From: Pyropia yezoensis
Taxonomy: Eukaryota; Rhodophyta; Bangiophyceae; Bangiales; Bangiaceae
Direction: 5' to 3'
Length of the DNA stretch: 64,000 bases
Assembly (NCBI GenBank): GCA_009829735.1
Contig: CM020620.1
Span: 16,698,354 to 16,762,353 of the forward strand
A model generated the notes under the pieces. The model ran no database searches. It saw only the letters and a program-made list of their open reading frames with translations, and had not been told where the DNA came from. Both the position numbers and the translations under genes were made by a program. Positions 1 through 11,800 of this stretch are shown here, one piece after another. The stretch's first letter is position 1. Every line of letters starts with the position of its first letter.

Positions 1-2612
1 GGTGTTTGTCACCCGGATCCGCCACCACATTGACACTGCTATGACCACCACCACCGCCGTGGCCCGCCCCCTAGCCGTTGCAGCCACCGGTGCGGAGCTG
101 TTCCTTTTGAAGTGCATATCGGGAGGTAGTCGGGGATCGCTGCTTTGCCTGGGATCCAAGCATCGCTGGGTGGGCAGCGATCTACCGTCTGCCTCTTTGT
201 TGTGTATCTTCTTGTGGATCGCAATTCCCCGTGGCTGCGCACGGCCCCCCCTTCCCCTCTCGCCCCCCCCTCCACCCTTTTTTTCGGCCTCCTCCAAGGG
301 CCAGCACGGGCTTCCGGTGGTTGCCCGAGGCGGCGACAAGGCGCCCACATTGGCGCCGCTCGGCGGGGACGAGCGGGCCTTGGAGACCGACGGGGTGACG
401 GCGGCTGGCAGACGGCCGGCCTCGACGGCCGCGTCGGCAGCGGCGGAAAGAGGCGCTACGGGCATTGCCGCGGCGGCGGGGTGGTGGCGCTGGGCGAGGT
501 GGTCCAAGACCCCCTCACCTGCCGTTCCACGCCAACGGCGGCCTCCGTTGCCGCCGCCCCCGCCGCGGACCTGGCGGACAAGGATCGGGCCTCGGCTGGT
601 GCCTCGGTTCAACGGACGGCGGCGGCGCCAAGGGGAGACGCGGTGGGGACGTTGACGGGCGGTGGGGTGACGGCGCGCGGCAGACCGCCGGCGGCGGAAG
701 AGGGAGGTGCGAGCGGCAGCGGGGTGGTGGGGGAGCGCGCAGGGGCCCTCTGCCGCCCCTCTCCCGCCACGACCAGGCGCTTGGGTTCACCATCCACACC
801 ATTAGCGCTGGCTGCCGACGCTGCAGTCGCGGCTGCAGCGGCGCTTGCCGGCAGGGGCCCGCCCGCTGAGCACGCGCCCGCCGCCAGCTGGTATAGCCTT
901 TGCGGCCGTGGCCGGCGCTTGGTGAGAAGAGTATGCAAGCAGCGGGCCGCCAGTCCACCCCCGCCACCGCCGCCGCCACTACGGCCACGGCCGCGGCCGC
1001 CACAGACACCGCCGCAGCTGACACTGCCGCCACCGAAGCGGCCACCGTTGACGTGGCAACGACAACAGCGGCGACGGCAGTCGGCGCAGCCTTAACTGCG
1101 GTCGTCGCCACCGTCGAGCCTTCAAAGGTGTGTGGCATTGGTCTGTCGGCCGAGCAGCAGCCTCGGCCTCGGCGGTCACGGGCAGACACGGTGGCGCGTT
1201 TGGCCACGTACCACGCCCTGCGGCCGGTAGGTGGGAGGCAGTGCGACCGGCGGGAGGAGAACCGCCGCATCTACCTGCGACGGCTGACGCGCAAGGTGGC
1301 GGTCACTGCCGCGGCCGACGAGGCGGGCGTGGTGGTGGCAGGCTCGCTGCCGGGGTTGTCGGTGGTAAAACTGTATAAGGGGGAAGCGGGGACCGCTGCC
1401 GCCGACACCGCCGCCATCAACGCCGCCTCCGCTCTCAGGCTGGGCGGAGGGCTCAACGGGGTCGCGCCATCGCTCATCGTGGACGACGACGTTGAGGCAA
1501 TCCAATTGAAAGCTGTCGTTTGTCACCGTGCGTTGGTGGGCACGTTGCGGGGCAGCGGCGCAGCTTCCCCCCCCCGGCTGCCACGCTCGCCAACGGCGTT
1601 GAAGACGATGGCAGCATCGGGAACGGGTGCGGTTCTGGGGAACAGGGCGGCAGCGGCGACACGCTCTCAACACTGTCGCCCCACACACTGCCCCAGCAAT
1701 TGCCGCCGCCGGCGGGCAGAGGGGCGGCGGCGGGGGCAGCTGAGGCGACGACGGCGCAGGGGGCGGCGCTACAAGCACCCGCCCCACCCCCCTGCCAAGC
1801 CGCGGCTCGGCAGGCGCCATCCTCCCCTCGGCCATCCCCTTCTAGTCACTGAAGCGGGACCCCTTAGACGCGCTCGCGTCGGCGCTGGTGGCGTACGTGT
1901 GGGAGGGGCAGCTCGCCGTCGCTGCGGCGGTGATGACTGCCACAGCGCGCGCTGTGGCCGCCGAGGCAGTTGGCGGCCGCGCGGTGGTGCCAGAACCAGA
2001 CGATGCCGCGTTGGGGCTCGTGCTGCTCGGAGTGTGGGGGGTCGGCGGGACGGCGGGCGGGGGGTGCATGGGTGCGGGGGGCGGGTGTCGTGCCCCTGGG
2101 TGTGTGGGTGCTGAAGCTGGCGTGTTTTTGCGGCATCCGCGATGCGGCTGCGTGGGAGATGGCGGGCTGACCGCTAGGGGGGGCGCGGCCGCAGGCGCGG
2201 CGCACCGACCCCACCTGTCGTCCACGCAAGCCATAGGTAGGTACCGCTGGGCCGTACATCGTTGGTAGCTAGTGTGGGTCTGAACTTCTCTCCGGCACCC
2301 GACCGTCGTTCGAGTTCTCCTAAAGCCTGTGCGTCAGTATGAACGGCCTATCGCAGACGCAATGATGGGCGAGGGGTGACGGAGCTGAGAGCGTAGTTGC
2401 GAAGCCCCAGCTGCGCTGACGATGAGAATGATTATTGCGGCGATCCACATTAGCCAGGACAACGTCGGTAGCGATAGCGCCAATGGTCGGAGACGTGATG
2501 ATCACACCTAAAAAATGCGCTTCTCTTGTAACTCACTTCCTGCTTTGTCCCCGACTCGGGTTCGATGCAACAAGCCAGTAGCCAAACAAAAGAAGCATGC
2601 AAAGTCACCCTA
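1..2612. other. GC-rich low-complexity stretch, no confident gene
   Basis: Open frames occur on both strands because GC-rich codons rarely make stops, so open length is not evidence of coding here. The best candidate lies on the plus strand at about 900-1860, an Ala/Thr-rich run followed by a less repetitive basic stretch (about 1170-1520) that could be an exon of an unidentified gene. I recognise no domain in it. From about 2260 to 2612 the base composition becomes more balanced and I see nothing coding; this is the 3' flank of the minus-strand BRCT gene. Confidence 0.4.
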
Positions 2613-3998
2613 TCACGCGGACGCGTAGTCTTCGTACGGCTGTACTTGCCAACGAGCAATGGAGTCGGGAAGCCACCGTTGGTTGACGTAAACAGCCCCA
2701 CCTGGTAGACGGACCTGGTGGGCTGCCAGGCCACCCTCCACCACGACAGCAGCGCCTCTGCTCCCAAAGCGCCCACCCGCAGCCCCCACGAGGAGGCAGA
2801 AAACGTCTAGATCCACATCCAGGACTCCACGGCACCCGACCAGCAGGCCATCGAGAAGAGATCGCTTCTCCGCATGCGCTGCGCGCGCAGCGAGAACTCC
2901 AGGGAACAGCGGCGACACATACTCGGCGCACGGCTTCCAAGCGCGCTGCTGGAGGGAGTCCAACAACCATGTGTCACTGACGACCCAGCATCCGCTCGCC
3001 ATGGAGACAAGCAGCCGCACAGATCGACGCGGCCGCCGACCCACGACGAAGATCTCCGGGCTGGCGACAGCTCCGCGGGCTGAAGACGCCGCAGGTTGGT
3101 CTTGGCCCGCCTTACGCTGCCCACCGACCATCCGGTAAACGCCCAACACGATCACAGCATGACGCACGCCAGCCCTGAGGGCGGCGTCTCCCGACGTGGA
3201 CGCAAGGCCAGGCCTTTTCTTGCGCACCACTGACCCTGCCGCTTTGGATGCCTTCCTTGCCCGCGCACCGCCACTCCAACCCCGCGAGCTAGCATCACTG
3301 ATGCAACCGTTCTTGTCGCCTTCCTCCCGGACGTCCTCGTCGCCCACAACCTCGTCTTCCTCATCGCCCACGACCTCGTGGTCCTCGTCACCCACGACCT
3401 CGTCGTCCGCATCGCACGCGACCTCTTCGTCTTCATCGCCCACGACCTCGTCGTCATCGTCGCCCACCTCTCCGTCGTCCTCGTTTCTCACCTCTTCGTC
3501 ATCCTTGTGGCGCACCTCCACGTCGTCATCGACGCGCACCTCCCCTTCGTAATCGTCGCCGACCTCCCCGTCGCTCTCGTCACCCCCCTCCCCATCGTGA
3601 TCGTCGCCCACCTCCCTGTCGTCCTCGTCACCCACTATTCCGTCGTCCTCGTCGTCCTCGCCCCCGACCCTGTCGCCCTTGCCACCGTCAACGCTGGCAT
3701 CGCCGCCTTTGTCGCCGCAATCCACAGCGCTGTCGCGCCCGCCAGCTCCACCAATTACCCCACCAATGGAGCTCGTTCTCCGAACTGTGGCCGGCGATGT
3801 CTCGCTGGTCTTGTTGAGTTCCACGCTCTTCAGCCGCACGCCGCGCGATATGGCCCTTGAACGCTCCGCCGCAGCTTTCCTCAGCGCCCGTCTAACGGTC
3901 CACATGCCGGCCTCATCCAGGTCAGCGGACCTGTCCCGAACACGTGGTCCCTCCACGACGTCCTCGTTCGCCCGTCCGGCTTGACGACGGGTGCCCAT
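2613..3998 (-). CDS. Tandem-BRCT protein with acidic repeat
   Basis: 461 codons ending in TGA. Residues about 113-227 are an Asp/Glu-rich repeat with a recurring GDEDDEVV-like unit. Residues about 275-362 and 381-458 look like two BRCT domains. Each ends with the BRCT Trp helix: W344 in VSDTWLLDSL and W442 in VNQRWLPDSI, the latter followed by an aromatic and acidic tail. Tandem BRCT pairs usually bind phosphoserine peptides and act in DNA-damage or replication signalling in the nucleus (family knowledge). Acidic repeats upstream of BRCT pairs could bind histones or other basic partners (inference). The first codon is ATG, but the N-terminus is basic and an upstream exon is possible. I cannot name an orthologue. 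Confidence 0.72.
   Translation of the reverse strand: MGTRRQAGRANEDVVEGPRVRDRSADLDEAGMWTVRRALRKAAAERSRAISRGVRLKSVELNKTSETSPATVRRTSSIGGVIGGAGGRDSAVDCGDKGGDASVDGGKGDRVGGEDDEDDGIVGDEDDREVGDDHDGEGGDESDGEVGDDYEGEVRVDDDVEVRHKDDEEVRNEDDGEVGDDDDEVVGDEDEEVACDADDEVVGDEDHEVVGDEEDEVVGDEDVREEGDKNGCISDASSRGWSGGARARKASKAAGSVVRKKRPGLASTSGDAALRAGVRHAVIVLGVYRMVGGQRKAGQDQPAASSARGAVASPEIFVVGRRPRRSVRLLVSMASGCWVVSDTWLLDSLQQRAWKPCAEYVSPLFPGVLAARAAHAEKRSLLDGLLVGCRGVLDVDLDVFCLLVGAAGGRFGSRGAAVVVEGGLAAHQVRLPGGAVYVNQRWLPDSIARWQVQPYEDYASA
3318..3662 (-). repeat. Coding minisatellite for the acidic repeat
   Basis: About 345 bp of imperfect units built on GTCGTCCTCGTC-like words on the plus strand. Read on the minus strand they encode the Asp/Glu/Val/Gly repeat of the BRCT protein. 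Units vary around 24-30 bp and stay in frame, so selection probably preserves the reading frame while copy number can change. Confidence 0.75.
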
Positions 3999-6227
3999 CG
4001 CAGGTACTCGAAGTGAGACTTGCGAAAAGAGACAACAGGCGGCGGGGAAGAGAGTGCAAAACGTGGGTGGGGAGGAGAGAGGGGAGGAAGAGCATGAGGA
4101 TGGTCCGCTCGCACAGTTCGCTCCATCTTCCCCCCCCCCCCCCCCCGCCCCCCACCCCTATCCCCCGACTCCCCACGTGCCACACCCACCCTGCGACTGC
4201 CACGATCATTATTGGCAGATTGACACTGTCGGTTGGGTACGCACGTGAAAGGGACTGTGAAGGGATCCAAAACGCGGGTTGCCCTCTCCCACTCCACTGA
4301 TCTTTCGACAACCCGCTCCTTCGTAGTCGGTTTTTTTCCAGAACAGCGTATGACAGCAGGTTCGGGACGTAATGGTGGCTGAAAGGGGCAGATCGCGCTC
4401 TTCAACTCCGTTGCTGTCTCCTGAGGGAGGGGAGGGTCGCTATTTCGCGGCGCCAGACGCGAGACCGTATGACGTCACACACAGACCTATGTTCGATCCC
4501 TCTCGTTACCCAGCGGCATCTCCACCCTCGAGATCTCCACCAGGCATCGCACCGCAGGCTCGAAGAGCCATCCGAGTTCTCCATCAAGCCAGTGCTTCGG
4601 GGGGCAGCAGGCGTGGCGATGTCCGTGGCGGGCTCAGCCAAAAAGGCCAGGCGGCAGACCCGGAACAGGCGCGCTGCCGCGACGTGCGGCGCGGCTGCCA
4701 ACGCCGACCGAGCGCAGCACGCCAGTCCCCGCTGCGACAAGCGCTACCGCCGCTGCCGCCGCGCCGCTGCCGCGGCCTCCTCAGCGGCGGCGTCCACATC
4801 AACGCATTGGCGGCGGGCACCACAAAGCCTGCGCTGCCGACGCGGACAGTGATCGGTCGGGACACCGCGTCGAGGGTGCCCGCCGCCAGATCGGCGCCCG
4901 TGCGGTCGTCTTTGCCGGTGGCACTGGCGACATGTGCCTCCGCCACCTCGTCGGCGAGCCGCATGGTGGCGGCAGGGGCGCCCGCTGCCTCCGTCCCGGC
5001 CGCCGCCGCGGCGGCGTCAATTGCCCACAGTGAGGCGGGAGGGAGCGGCGGCGGGCGGCGCCTGTGGCAGGGTGCCCGTGGCTGTGGAGGCAGCGGCGGC
5101 GGCCAGGGTGGCCACCGCAACGGTCACCGCGGCGGACAGGGTGGTGATGGTGGGGGTGGCTCGGCCCATCTGAGCGCGACCCCGCCAAGGGCGAGAAACG
5201 CCGTAGCGGTGGCAGCGGTGGCGAGTGATGGCGGTGATGGCGTCCTTGGCGGCAGTGTGCTTGGGGCGGATGAGGAGGGGGGACGAAGAGTGAGAAGGCG
5301 CGGCTGGGGCGGCGGCTGCGCTGACGCAAAGTCACTCTACATTGAGTGCCGCCGGTGGGGCTCAGGCTCGAGAAGCCTCCACCGCGAGGTGGCGGACGGC
5401 CACGATGGCGACAAGCCACACGCTCGCGACGGGGTCGGCGCGGGGCCCGACGGGGGGGTCCGCGGCGGCAGCCCCCCCGGCGTAAGTTCGTCTTACCCGA
5501 CGGTAAAGGTGTTGTTGAGGACCCAAGGCGTGAGCGGGTTGGCCAGCACCACCCATGGCGGCGGCATCCCCGGGAGGGCACGCAGCTGGAAGCGTTGGCA
5601 ATCGGCATCCGCCCCACTCCCGCCGGCTGTCGCCCGCGCCACCACAAAGACGTCCACTGCGTGCGAGCGGGGGGTGCAGCCGAGCCGCAACCGCTGCTCC
5701 GGATGTTGGAGGCGAACGAACTGGGCACCGCGATGCCCCAGCTCGGTGACCCACTCAGCTCGGTGACCCACTCGACCACGACGCCCCCACCACCCCGCCC
5801 CGCCATCACCTCCCACCCTCGTCCCGTCGCTGCCGCTGGCAGCGGCGGCGGGAAAAAAGAGCAACTCCATCGGCGGCAGCGGCGGCGGCGTCGGCGGCAG
5901 CCTAGCGTGCTCCTCGCTGGCCGCTGGCACAGCGCGGGTGGCGGTAGCGGCTGCGGCGATAATCGCGGCTGTTTTTCCCGTCGGGGCTGGCGGGCGGCTG
6001 GCGGCCCGCGCCGCCGACGCGCGGCGGGCGGGGGCCGCAAGGACCGCGGCGACGGCGACGTCCTGCGCCAGCAAAAAGAAGGACGTCATAGACACAGCAA
6101 AGCATAAACGACATGGACACAGCAAAACACAAACGTCATGGACACAGGCCTGTCGGATGAGCTAACGTGCTACAAATGCGCACCACCTGATTGCCCTCCA
6201 CCACGCACACATCCTCTTGGCAACCCC
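3999..6227. other. Intergenic and low-complexity stretch, no confident gene
   Basis: 3999-4370 is less GC-rich and contains a C run at about 4130-4146. From 4370 to about 6110 the sequence is again GC-rich with open frames on both strands and Ala/Gly/Arg/Pro bias. A minus-strand stretch at about 4790-5040 gives a more protein-like sequence rich in Ala, Val and Thr, and a plus-strand stretch at about 5935-6090 gives a hydrophobic Ala/Val run. Neither could be tied to a family or given a start. Confidence 0.4.
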
Positions 6228-7277
6228 TCAACGATTGATGGCGATGTAGGCGTCACCGTAGTCCGCCACGATCTCCTCGCCAACGCTGATGTCCTCCGTC
6301 ACAACCAACTTGAGCACCACGGGAACAAGCAGCTGCTCACTCGAACAGACGGGGTCGTACAGCTGCAAGTACTCAACGTTGGGTGTGCCATGGGGGCGGG
6401 GGTCGTTCACATACCCCGCCGCACAAAACTGGGACGGCACAATCCATATAGGACGACTTCTGGGGCGCACCGAGGCGTAGCTCGTCTTCGTCGCAATGGC
6501 CACCGGTACCCGCGCAAGCCGGCGGCACTCCGCGGTTCCGCGCCAGAACTGTCGCTGCATGCGCAGCTCCATCGAGTTTGAAAGCCACGTCCAAGCGCTG
6601 CAGCATAGCCACTTAGGAAGAGTCTCACGGCCGTAGGTCGTGGCCTGCATGTAGGAGTTCGTGGACAATGCAGCACGCTCCAGGGAGTGGTACACCAGCT
6701 GCCCGTAGAAGGGCAGAATGTGCTGCCCCGCCGACAGGGGGCGAGCAGCAAACACGCCAAGCCCATGAATAGGCGACGAGGCGACAAACGTGCCGCTGGC
6801 AGCGGCGTCAGCTGCGAGTAGGGACCCGCGCCGATGCTCCCGCTGCGGCACGCCCAGCTCACGCTCCTCCCAGTGGTCCACGGGGACCAGCGACAGGTCT
6901 CGATGATGAGGATCCCCGTGCGCCCGGTGCAGGGACGTGCAGACGACCTCCACAACCTCAGGAGACACGCACGTGTACGACGGCATCTTGTCGGGCACGT
7001 CCCACCCGTGCGTGGCGCCCCCCCTAGTCGGGGAACAGACTACAGCGGGGGCGGGCAGGGGGGAAGGAGCGACGAGGCAAGCACGCAGAGAGGAGGCCAG
7101 GGGAGTGGGGACAGGGAGTGGGGGGGCAGGGGACAGGGGTGAGGGTGTGGCCGGCGGGGAAGAACGGCTGCCGACAACAATGTTGCAGACCCTCGTCCAG
7201 GCCACGTTAATGATCCCCCAGCGCAACGGATAATTGCATGCTTTTATGCAGGGTCCGCGCAACTGACACCGGCGCAT
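6228..7277 (-). CDS. SET-domain protein (probable lysine methyltransferase)
   Basis: 349 codons ending in TGA. The SET fold is seen at about residues 165-343. It begins with HGLGVFAARPLSAGQ (the GxG-containing first strand), continues with NDPRPHGTPNVEY at 291-303 in place of the usual NHSxxPN motif, and ends with ITEDISVGEEIVADYG-type sequence with the catalytic-type Tyr at 340. About 90 residues are inserted between the two halves. SET proteins methylate lysines on histones or other proteins using S-adenosylmethionine. No post-SET cysteines are seen. The first 80 codons are Pro/Ser-rich and end at a pyrimidine-rich stretch with an AG, so the true start may lie in an upstream exon and that part may be intron. 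Substrate unknown. Confidence 0.65.
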   Translation of the reverse strand: MRRCQLRGPCIKACNYPLRWGIINVAWTRVCNIVVGSRSSPPATPSPLSPAPPLPVPTPLASSLRACLVAPSPLPAPAVVCSPTRGGATHGWDVPDKMPSYTCVSPEVVEVVCTSLHRAHGDPHHRDLSLVPVDHWEERELGVPQREHRRGSLLAADAAASGTFVASSPIHGLGVFAARPLSAGQHILPFYGQLVYHSLERAALSTNSYMQATTYGRETLPKWLCCSAWTWLSNSMELRMQRQFWRGTAECRRLARVPVAIATKTSYASVRPRSRPIWIVPSQFCAAGYVNDPRPHGTPNVEYLQLYDPVCSSEQLLVPVVLKLVVTEDISVGEEIVADYGDAYIAINR

Positions 7278-7361
7278 GCACTACGCCAGTCGACTACGCG
7301 CCTGCCAGCTCATGCGCCGCCACGATGGCGAGCGCACCTGCGCCAACAATTTTTCACATTC

Positions 7362-7925
7362 GGGCACCTCTGCCGCCGTCACCGACATCGCCGCCCCCAT
7401 CCCGGCCACCACGGCCCGCACCGCCGCCCACACAGCCGCCGCCGCAGACGCTGCGTCAGCCAGCACCACCGCGGTGACTAGCTCGGGCGCCTCTGCCGCC
7501 GTCACCGCCGTCGCCACCCCCTTCCCGGCCGCCACCACCCGCACCGCCGCCGCGGCAGACACTGCGTTGGCAATCACCCCCCCGGTGCCTAAGTCGGGCG
7601 CCTCTGCCGCCGTCACCACCATCGCCGCCCCCATCCCGGCCACCACCGCCCGCACCGCCGCCCACACAGCCGCCGCCGCAGACGCTGCGTCAGCCAGCAC
7701 CACCCCGGTGGCTAGGTCGGGCGCCTCTGCCGCCGTCACCGCCGTCGCCACCCCCTTCCTATCCGCCACCACCCGCACCGCCGCCGCGGCAGACGCTGCG
7801 TTGGCAATCACCCCCCCGGTGCCTAAGTCGGGCGCCTCTGCATCCGTCACCGCCGTCGCCACCACCATCCCGGCCACCACCGCTTGTACCACCGCCGCCA
7901 CTGCCCGGCCGCTCTGTGCCGCCAC
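7362..7925. repeat. 234-bp higher-order minisatellite (123 + 111 bp)
   Basis: The word GGCGCCTCTGCCGCCGTCACC, with variants, recurs at 7362, 7485, 7596, 7719 and 7830, giving alternating spacings of 123, 111, 123 and 111 bp. The true unit is therefore 234 bp with two diverged halves. Both periods are multiples of three. A minus-strand frame (7281-8261) stays open throughout as an Ala/Val-rich repeat of about 41 and 37 residues, and a plus-strand frame (7276-8046) is also open. I cannot decide which, if either, is translated. Confidence 0.8.
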
Positions 7926-8881
7926 ATTCGATGCCGCATCAAACGGCGCGCAACAGACCCCACCCCCCGCATCGGCTGCTGGAAGGACCTGCCTTTCCGG
8001 GAGGCCCACGGCCCCGACAGCCGCCGTGGCGACGGTGCCCAGGTGACGCGCCGCCGGCACGTCCATTGCCACCGCGGCGAAGGCCAGGCGGCGCGCCTCC
8101 ACCGCCGCTGGGGAGGGGGCCTTGCGGTAACCAATCACCACCACCGCCACCGCCGCTGCCGCCGCCGCCACTTTCGCCACTGACGCCGCTGCCGCAGTGA
8201 CCATGTTGCCGGCCGTCCTGATGATGCCCTGGTGGCGCACCGCCGTCGCATCGGTCGCCACCGCCGCGGTGGCCGGCTAGCGCGACGCCGCCACCGCCCT
8301 AGTCGTAGCAATGTGGCGCGCCGTAGCGGCCTCTCCGGCGAGGGCCACGTCGTGCGATCGCAACCGCCGCCGCCGCCGATGCCGCCGCTGCGGCCACCGC
8401 AGCCACCGGCAACGCATCTGCCATTGTCGGCTCCCGGGAGGTGCGGCGCGGACGCCAGCCAAAGACGGCCCACCGCGAGCGCCGCCGCCGCGTCGTTTGC
8501 CCCCGCAGCCACCACCGCCAACAGCCGCGCGTCAACAGCGACCACAGACAGGCTGGCTGTCGCGGTGCCCACGCGCCACCACGCCGACATAGCGGTGAAG
8601 ATCAAGCCGCCCGCGCGTTTTCCCGTGCCGACGGCTCCGCTGCCAGCGTTGCCGTCAATGGCGGGGAGCACATCCTCCACGGCGGTGCTCCTCCCGCCGC
8701 AGCAGCGGTGGCCAGCTTCCCGCGATGCGCCGCCGTCACATCCAGCAGACGGTCACGTCGCCTGCCGGCTGCTCCTCGGTCGGATGCACGCCGGCCGGCA
8801 CCATGCCAATCGGCTGCGGCTGGACGACAAGCGCCACCAATTTCGCTCTGTGCCCGCGCTCGGGCTTGCCTGGTTCAGCGC
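7926..8881. other. GC-rich stretch downstream of unidentified gene
   Basis: Ala/Arg/Pro-biased open frames on both strands with no recognisable domain. It lies beyond the stop of the minus-strand gene that begins at 12,807, so the part near 8880 is probably its 3' untranslated region. Confidence 0.35.
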
Positions 8882-11800
8882 TTAGATAGCCATGGACGTG
8901 CTCTGGTCGAGAAGATGGACCTGCCTCAGACGCTGCTCGGTAAGTCGTTGGAGCATGGTCTCCGCGGCCTCGACAATGACGTGCGGCCCCACCTTCGCCC
9001 CAGCACACCAACGCGCAAACTCCATTGTCTTGGTGCGCATAAGCAGGCACTGCAGTACGGTGATGTACTTCCGGAGGCCTGCGTCCATTGCCTCAGGTGA
9101 TGGGTCTGCTGCATCGCCGCCTACTACCGGAAGAACAGCGGCATAAGCTGCCTCCATAGGACAGCACAGGCGCAAATGCCACAGCGGGGGAATGTCTCTC
9201 TTGATGGTTGTCGAAATGGGAACCCGTGTGGCTCTGCCAGCTGCCTGTGCAGCGCATGCACGGGATGTAGAGGCGGGCTCACCGTCGGACGAGTCAGAGG
9301 GAAGGGCTCCTCCCTCCCCCTCCGCAGACAATCCCGCAGAAGACCCCGCTGACGATCCGGCCGACGGTCCATCCGCCGATGTCGCCATTGACTGATCATC
9401 CTCTCTCGGGAAGCTGCCACGACGGCCCCTCGCGCCGACCCCGGGAGAAGGGGGGGCGGCAACCGCATCAGAAGTGTGCGCGGCCGCGGCTTGGGTGGCT
9501 GCAGCTTGAACCCGTGCGGCCGCCTGGCGTCGACGGGCCAGCTCAATGATGGCGCTTGTCCGTCTGTTCGTCAGGCGACCGCAGAAGCACGCGATGATGA
9601 CCTCTTGGCGCCGCTTCAGACTGCGACGAAGGACCTCTTTCTTCCCTCTCACCGGCTGGCCAGATGCATCCAAGGGCCTTATCTTATTGATGTCGACGCG
9701 ATCGTGGAGGGACAGGGTGACAAATAGTTCATCGCCCCCTTCGCGACGCTCCAATGACAACGCAGGGGTGTCCTCCGCGATGGTGGCAAGCGCAGCATAG
9801 TAGTCAACACCTCGAACACCCAACGTCTTCCAGCACGCGCAGACGCGCACGTACTTGGTAAACACGAGCGAGGACGGGTGCGACCGGGGCGTGGAAAACT
9901 TAATCGTGGCGTCGCACAGACCCGCCAAGTCTGACAGCAACGCGGCTTGACATGCGTTGTTCCCGTGGTTGTACGTGTAACGACCAACTCCTCGGACGTG
10001 TCCTTCCATGACGTCGTCGGATACATACGCGACAGCAGCACGGTTCGATCCCACCTGGTGATGGAGGTGTGCAATGGGCGCGTGTAGGTAAAGCGAGAAA
10101 ACCTTGGTGTCCTTGGTCTCGGGGTCGAGCGGCTTGACCTCTTGATAAAGAGGACCCATGATCGAGGCTGCTATTCGGGTGATGGCTGCAGCTCCGTCGC
10201 GCGCTGCGGCGTCTTCGTCGGCCAAGGACGCCCCCCATGCCGCATTCACCAATTGGCAGAGCTGCAAAATGATGACAAAGACTGGGTCGAGATCGCTCGA
10301 AAAGATGTCAGGCAGGGCGGCTCCATGGGCGACAAGCTCACGAAACTCGCGCAGGTAGATGGCGTCCATGTCACCCTTGCCAGTGATCGCGAGAAGAGTA
10401 CAACGAGCTCTTTCCTGTAACACCTCCGGCAAGCATGCCTTGGTGAAGTGACAAAGCACTTTTGCAAGGTTGCCGGTGCAGTGAAGGACAGGCAACTGGA
10501 TACGGCTGCTCATGCCTCGAAGAAGCGGGTACCCACGCACACCACCACATGCCGTGCGTGCCGCATTGAGCGCATCGTCAAATGGGGTCTTGGCAATGCT
10601 GTGCAGCACGTACACAGGGAGTGCTGCTCGTCGACACTTTGCAGTGTGCTGACAATACAGCACGCCAGTCGTCATATTGCTCCTGTCGGACAGCGTCAAA
10701 TGATTCTTGCACGTCGGGCACGGGAGAAGAGCCTCGCCGTTAAAAAACACGACGCGCTTCTTGTGCGTAGTGACAGCCCAGGTGGCGAACGTGAGGATGG
10801 CCACGTGCCACTGCTCCGACACGACTTCGACAGAGCGGTCGTTAAGGCTGTCGAGGCGGCGACTGGGTCGCCCGTAGTCCGCAACATCGCAGGCCGCTCG
10901 ACTCACGCAACGCCACATGTCACTGTTGCCCGTCAGCCCATGAATCCAGTGCGACATGGAGAAGTTGGCTGTCAAGAGGCAGTGGATGTGGACCGTTGAT
11001 CAGCAGAGGCCCATTCAAGAGAGGTTTCAAAAGACAACAAGTCAGCATGAAGAACGGGCATGAGGAGGCTGGGGACATACAATCCACGCCCTCGTATCTC
11101 ACACAAGGATGGGAAGGCGCTCTACAGGAAAAGCAATAAACGTACCACACACTTGGATCTCTTTGCAGATGGTGAGTTGCACACGCGGTGCGGGTGGTGG
11201 ATCTGCACCCGAGCTCGCAACGGCGTCAGCCTCCAGGCCGTAAACCGGGTAAGATATCTTGGCGGTGACGACTTCTTGTAGCATGACGCGCACCTTCTTG
11301 CCGACAAGCTCATCCACCTGCTTCTCTCCGGAGAGAGAGTAAGCCAAGGGTATCAGGTCCGTGCGCCCGTGCTGCAGGTGAGTCCATGCGACTGCGGCAG
11401 TGAAGGCAGTGACCAGCTTGCCTCGGATCTTGCCGCCATCCGCGGCGAAGGTGACAACGGCGGGAGTAGACACCGCGTCCGCGGCACTGCTGGGACCAGG
11501 ACAAGCAGCCACGTCGATAGCACGCTGGATGGAACCGACTGGATCGAAGCAGACCGCCAGAATGCGGCGCTCGTCCGTCCCGTCGTCGTGCTCCAGGTAC
11601 GAGTGCGAGTTGGCGATCAGCTCCTGCAAAGCAGCGGGGTCCTCCACTGCAGGTGCGTAGCATCCCTCAGTCTCCGCGTTACTATTGCCATAGTAGATGC
11701 CGTCGTCGTCTTCGTCGAACGACGAGTCCTCCTCAACAGGCGACGCGGCTTCCCAGTACCTGTTATTATACCCTTGAAGCCTCTTCTCATCACCGTCGGA

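Noticed and set aside
4372..6107. Several long open frames on both strands
   Set aside because: Stop codons are rare at this GC content and the translations are low-complexity Arg/Gly/Ala/Pro; I could not tell coding from chance.
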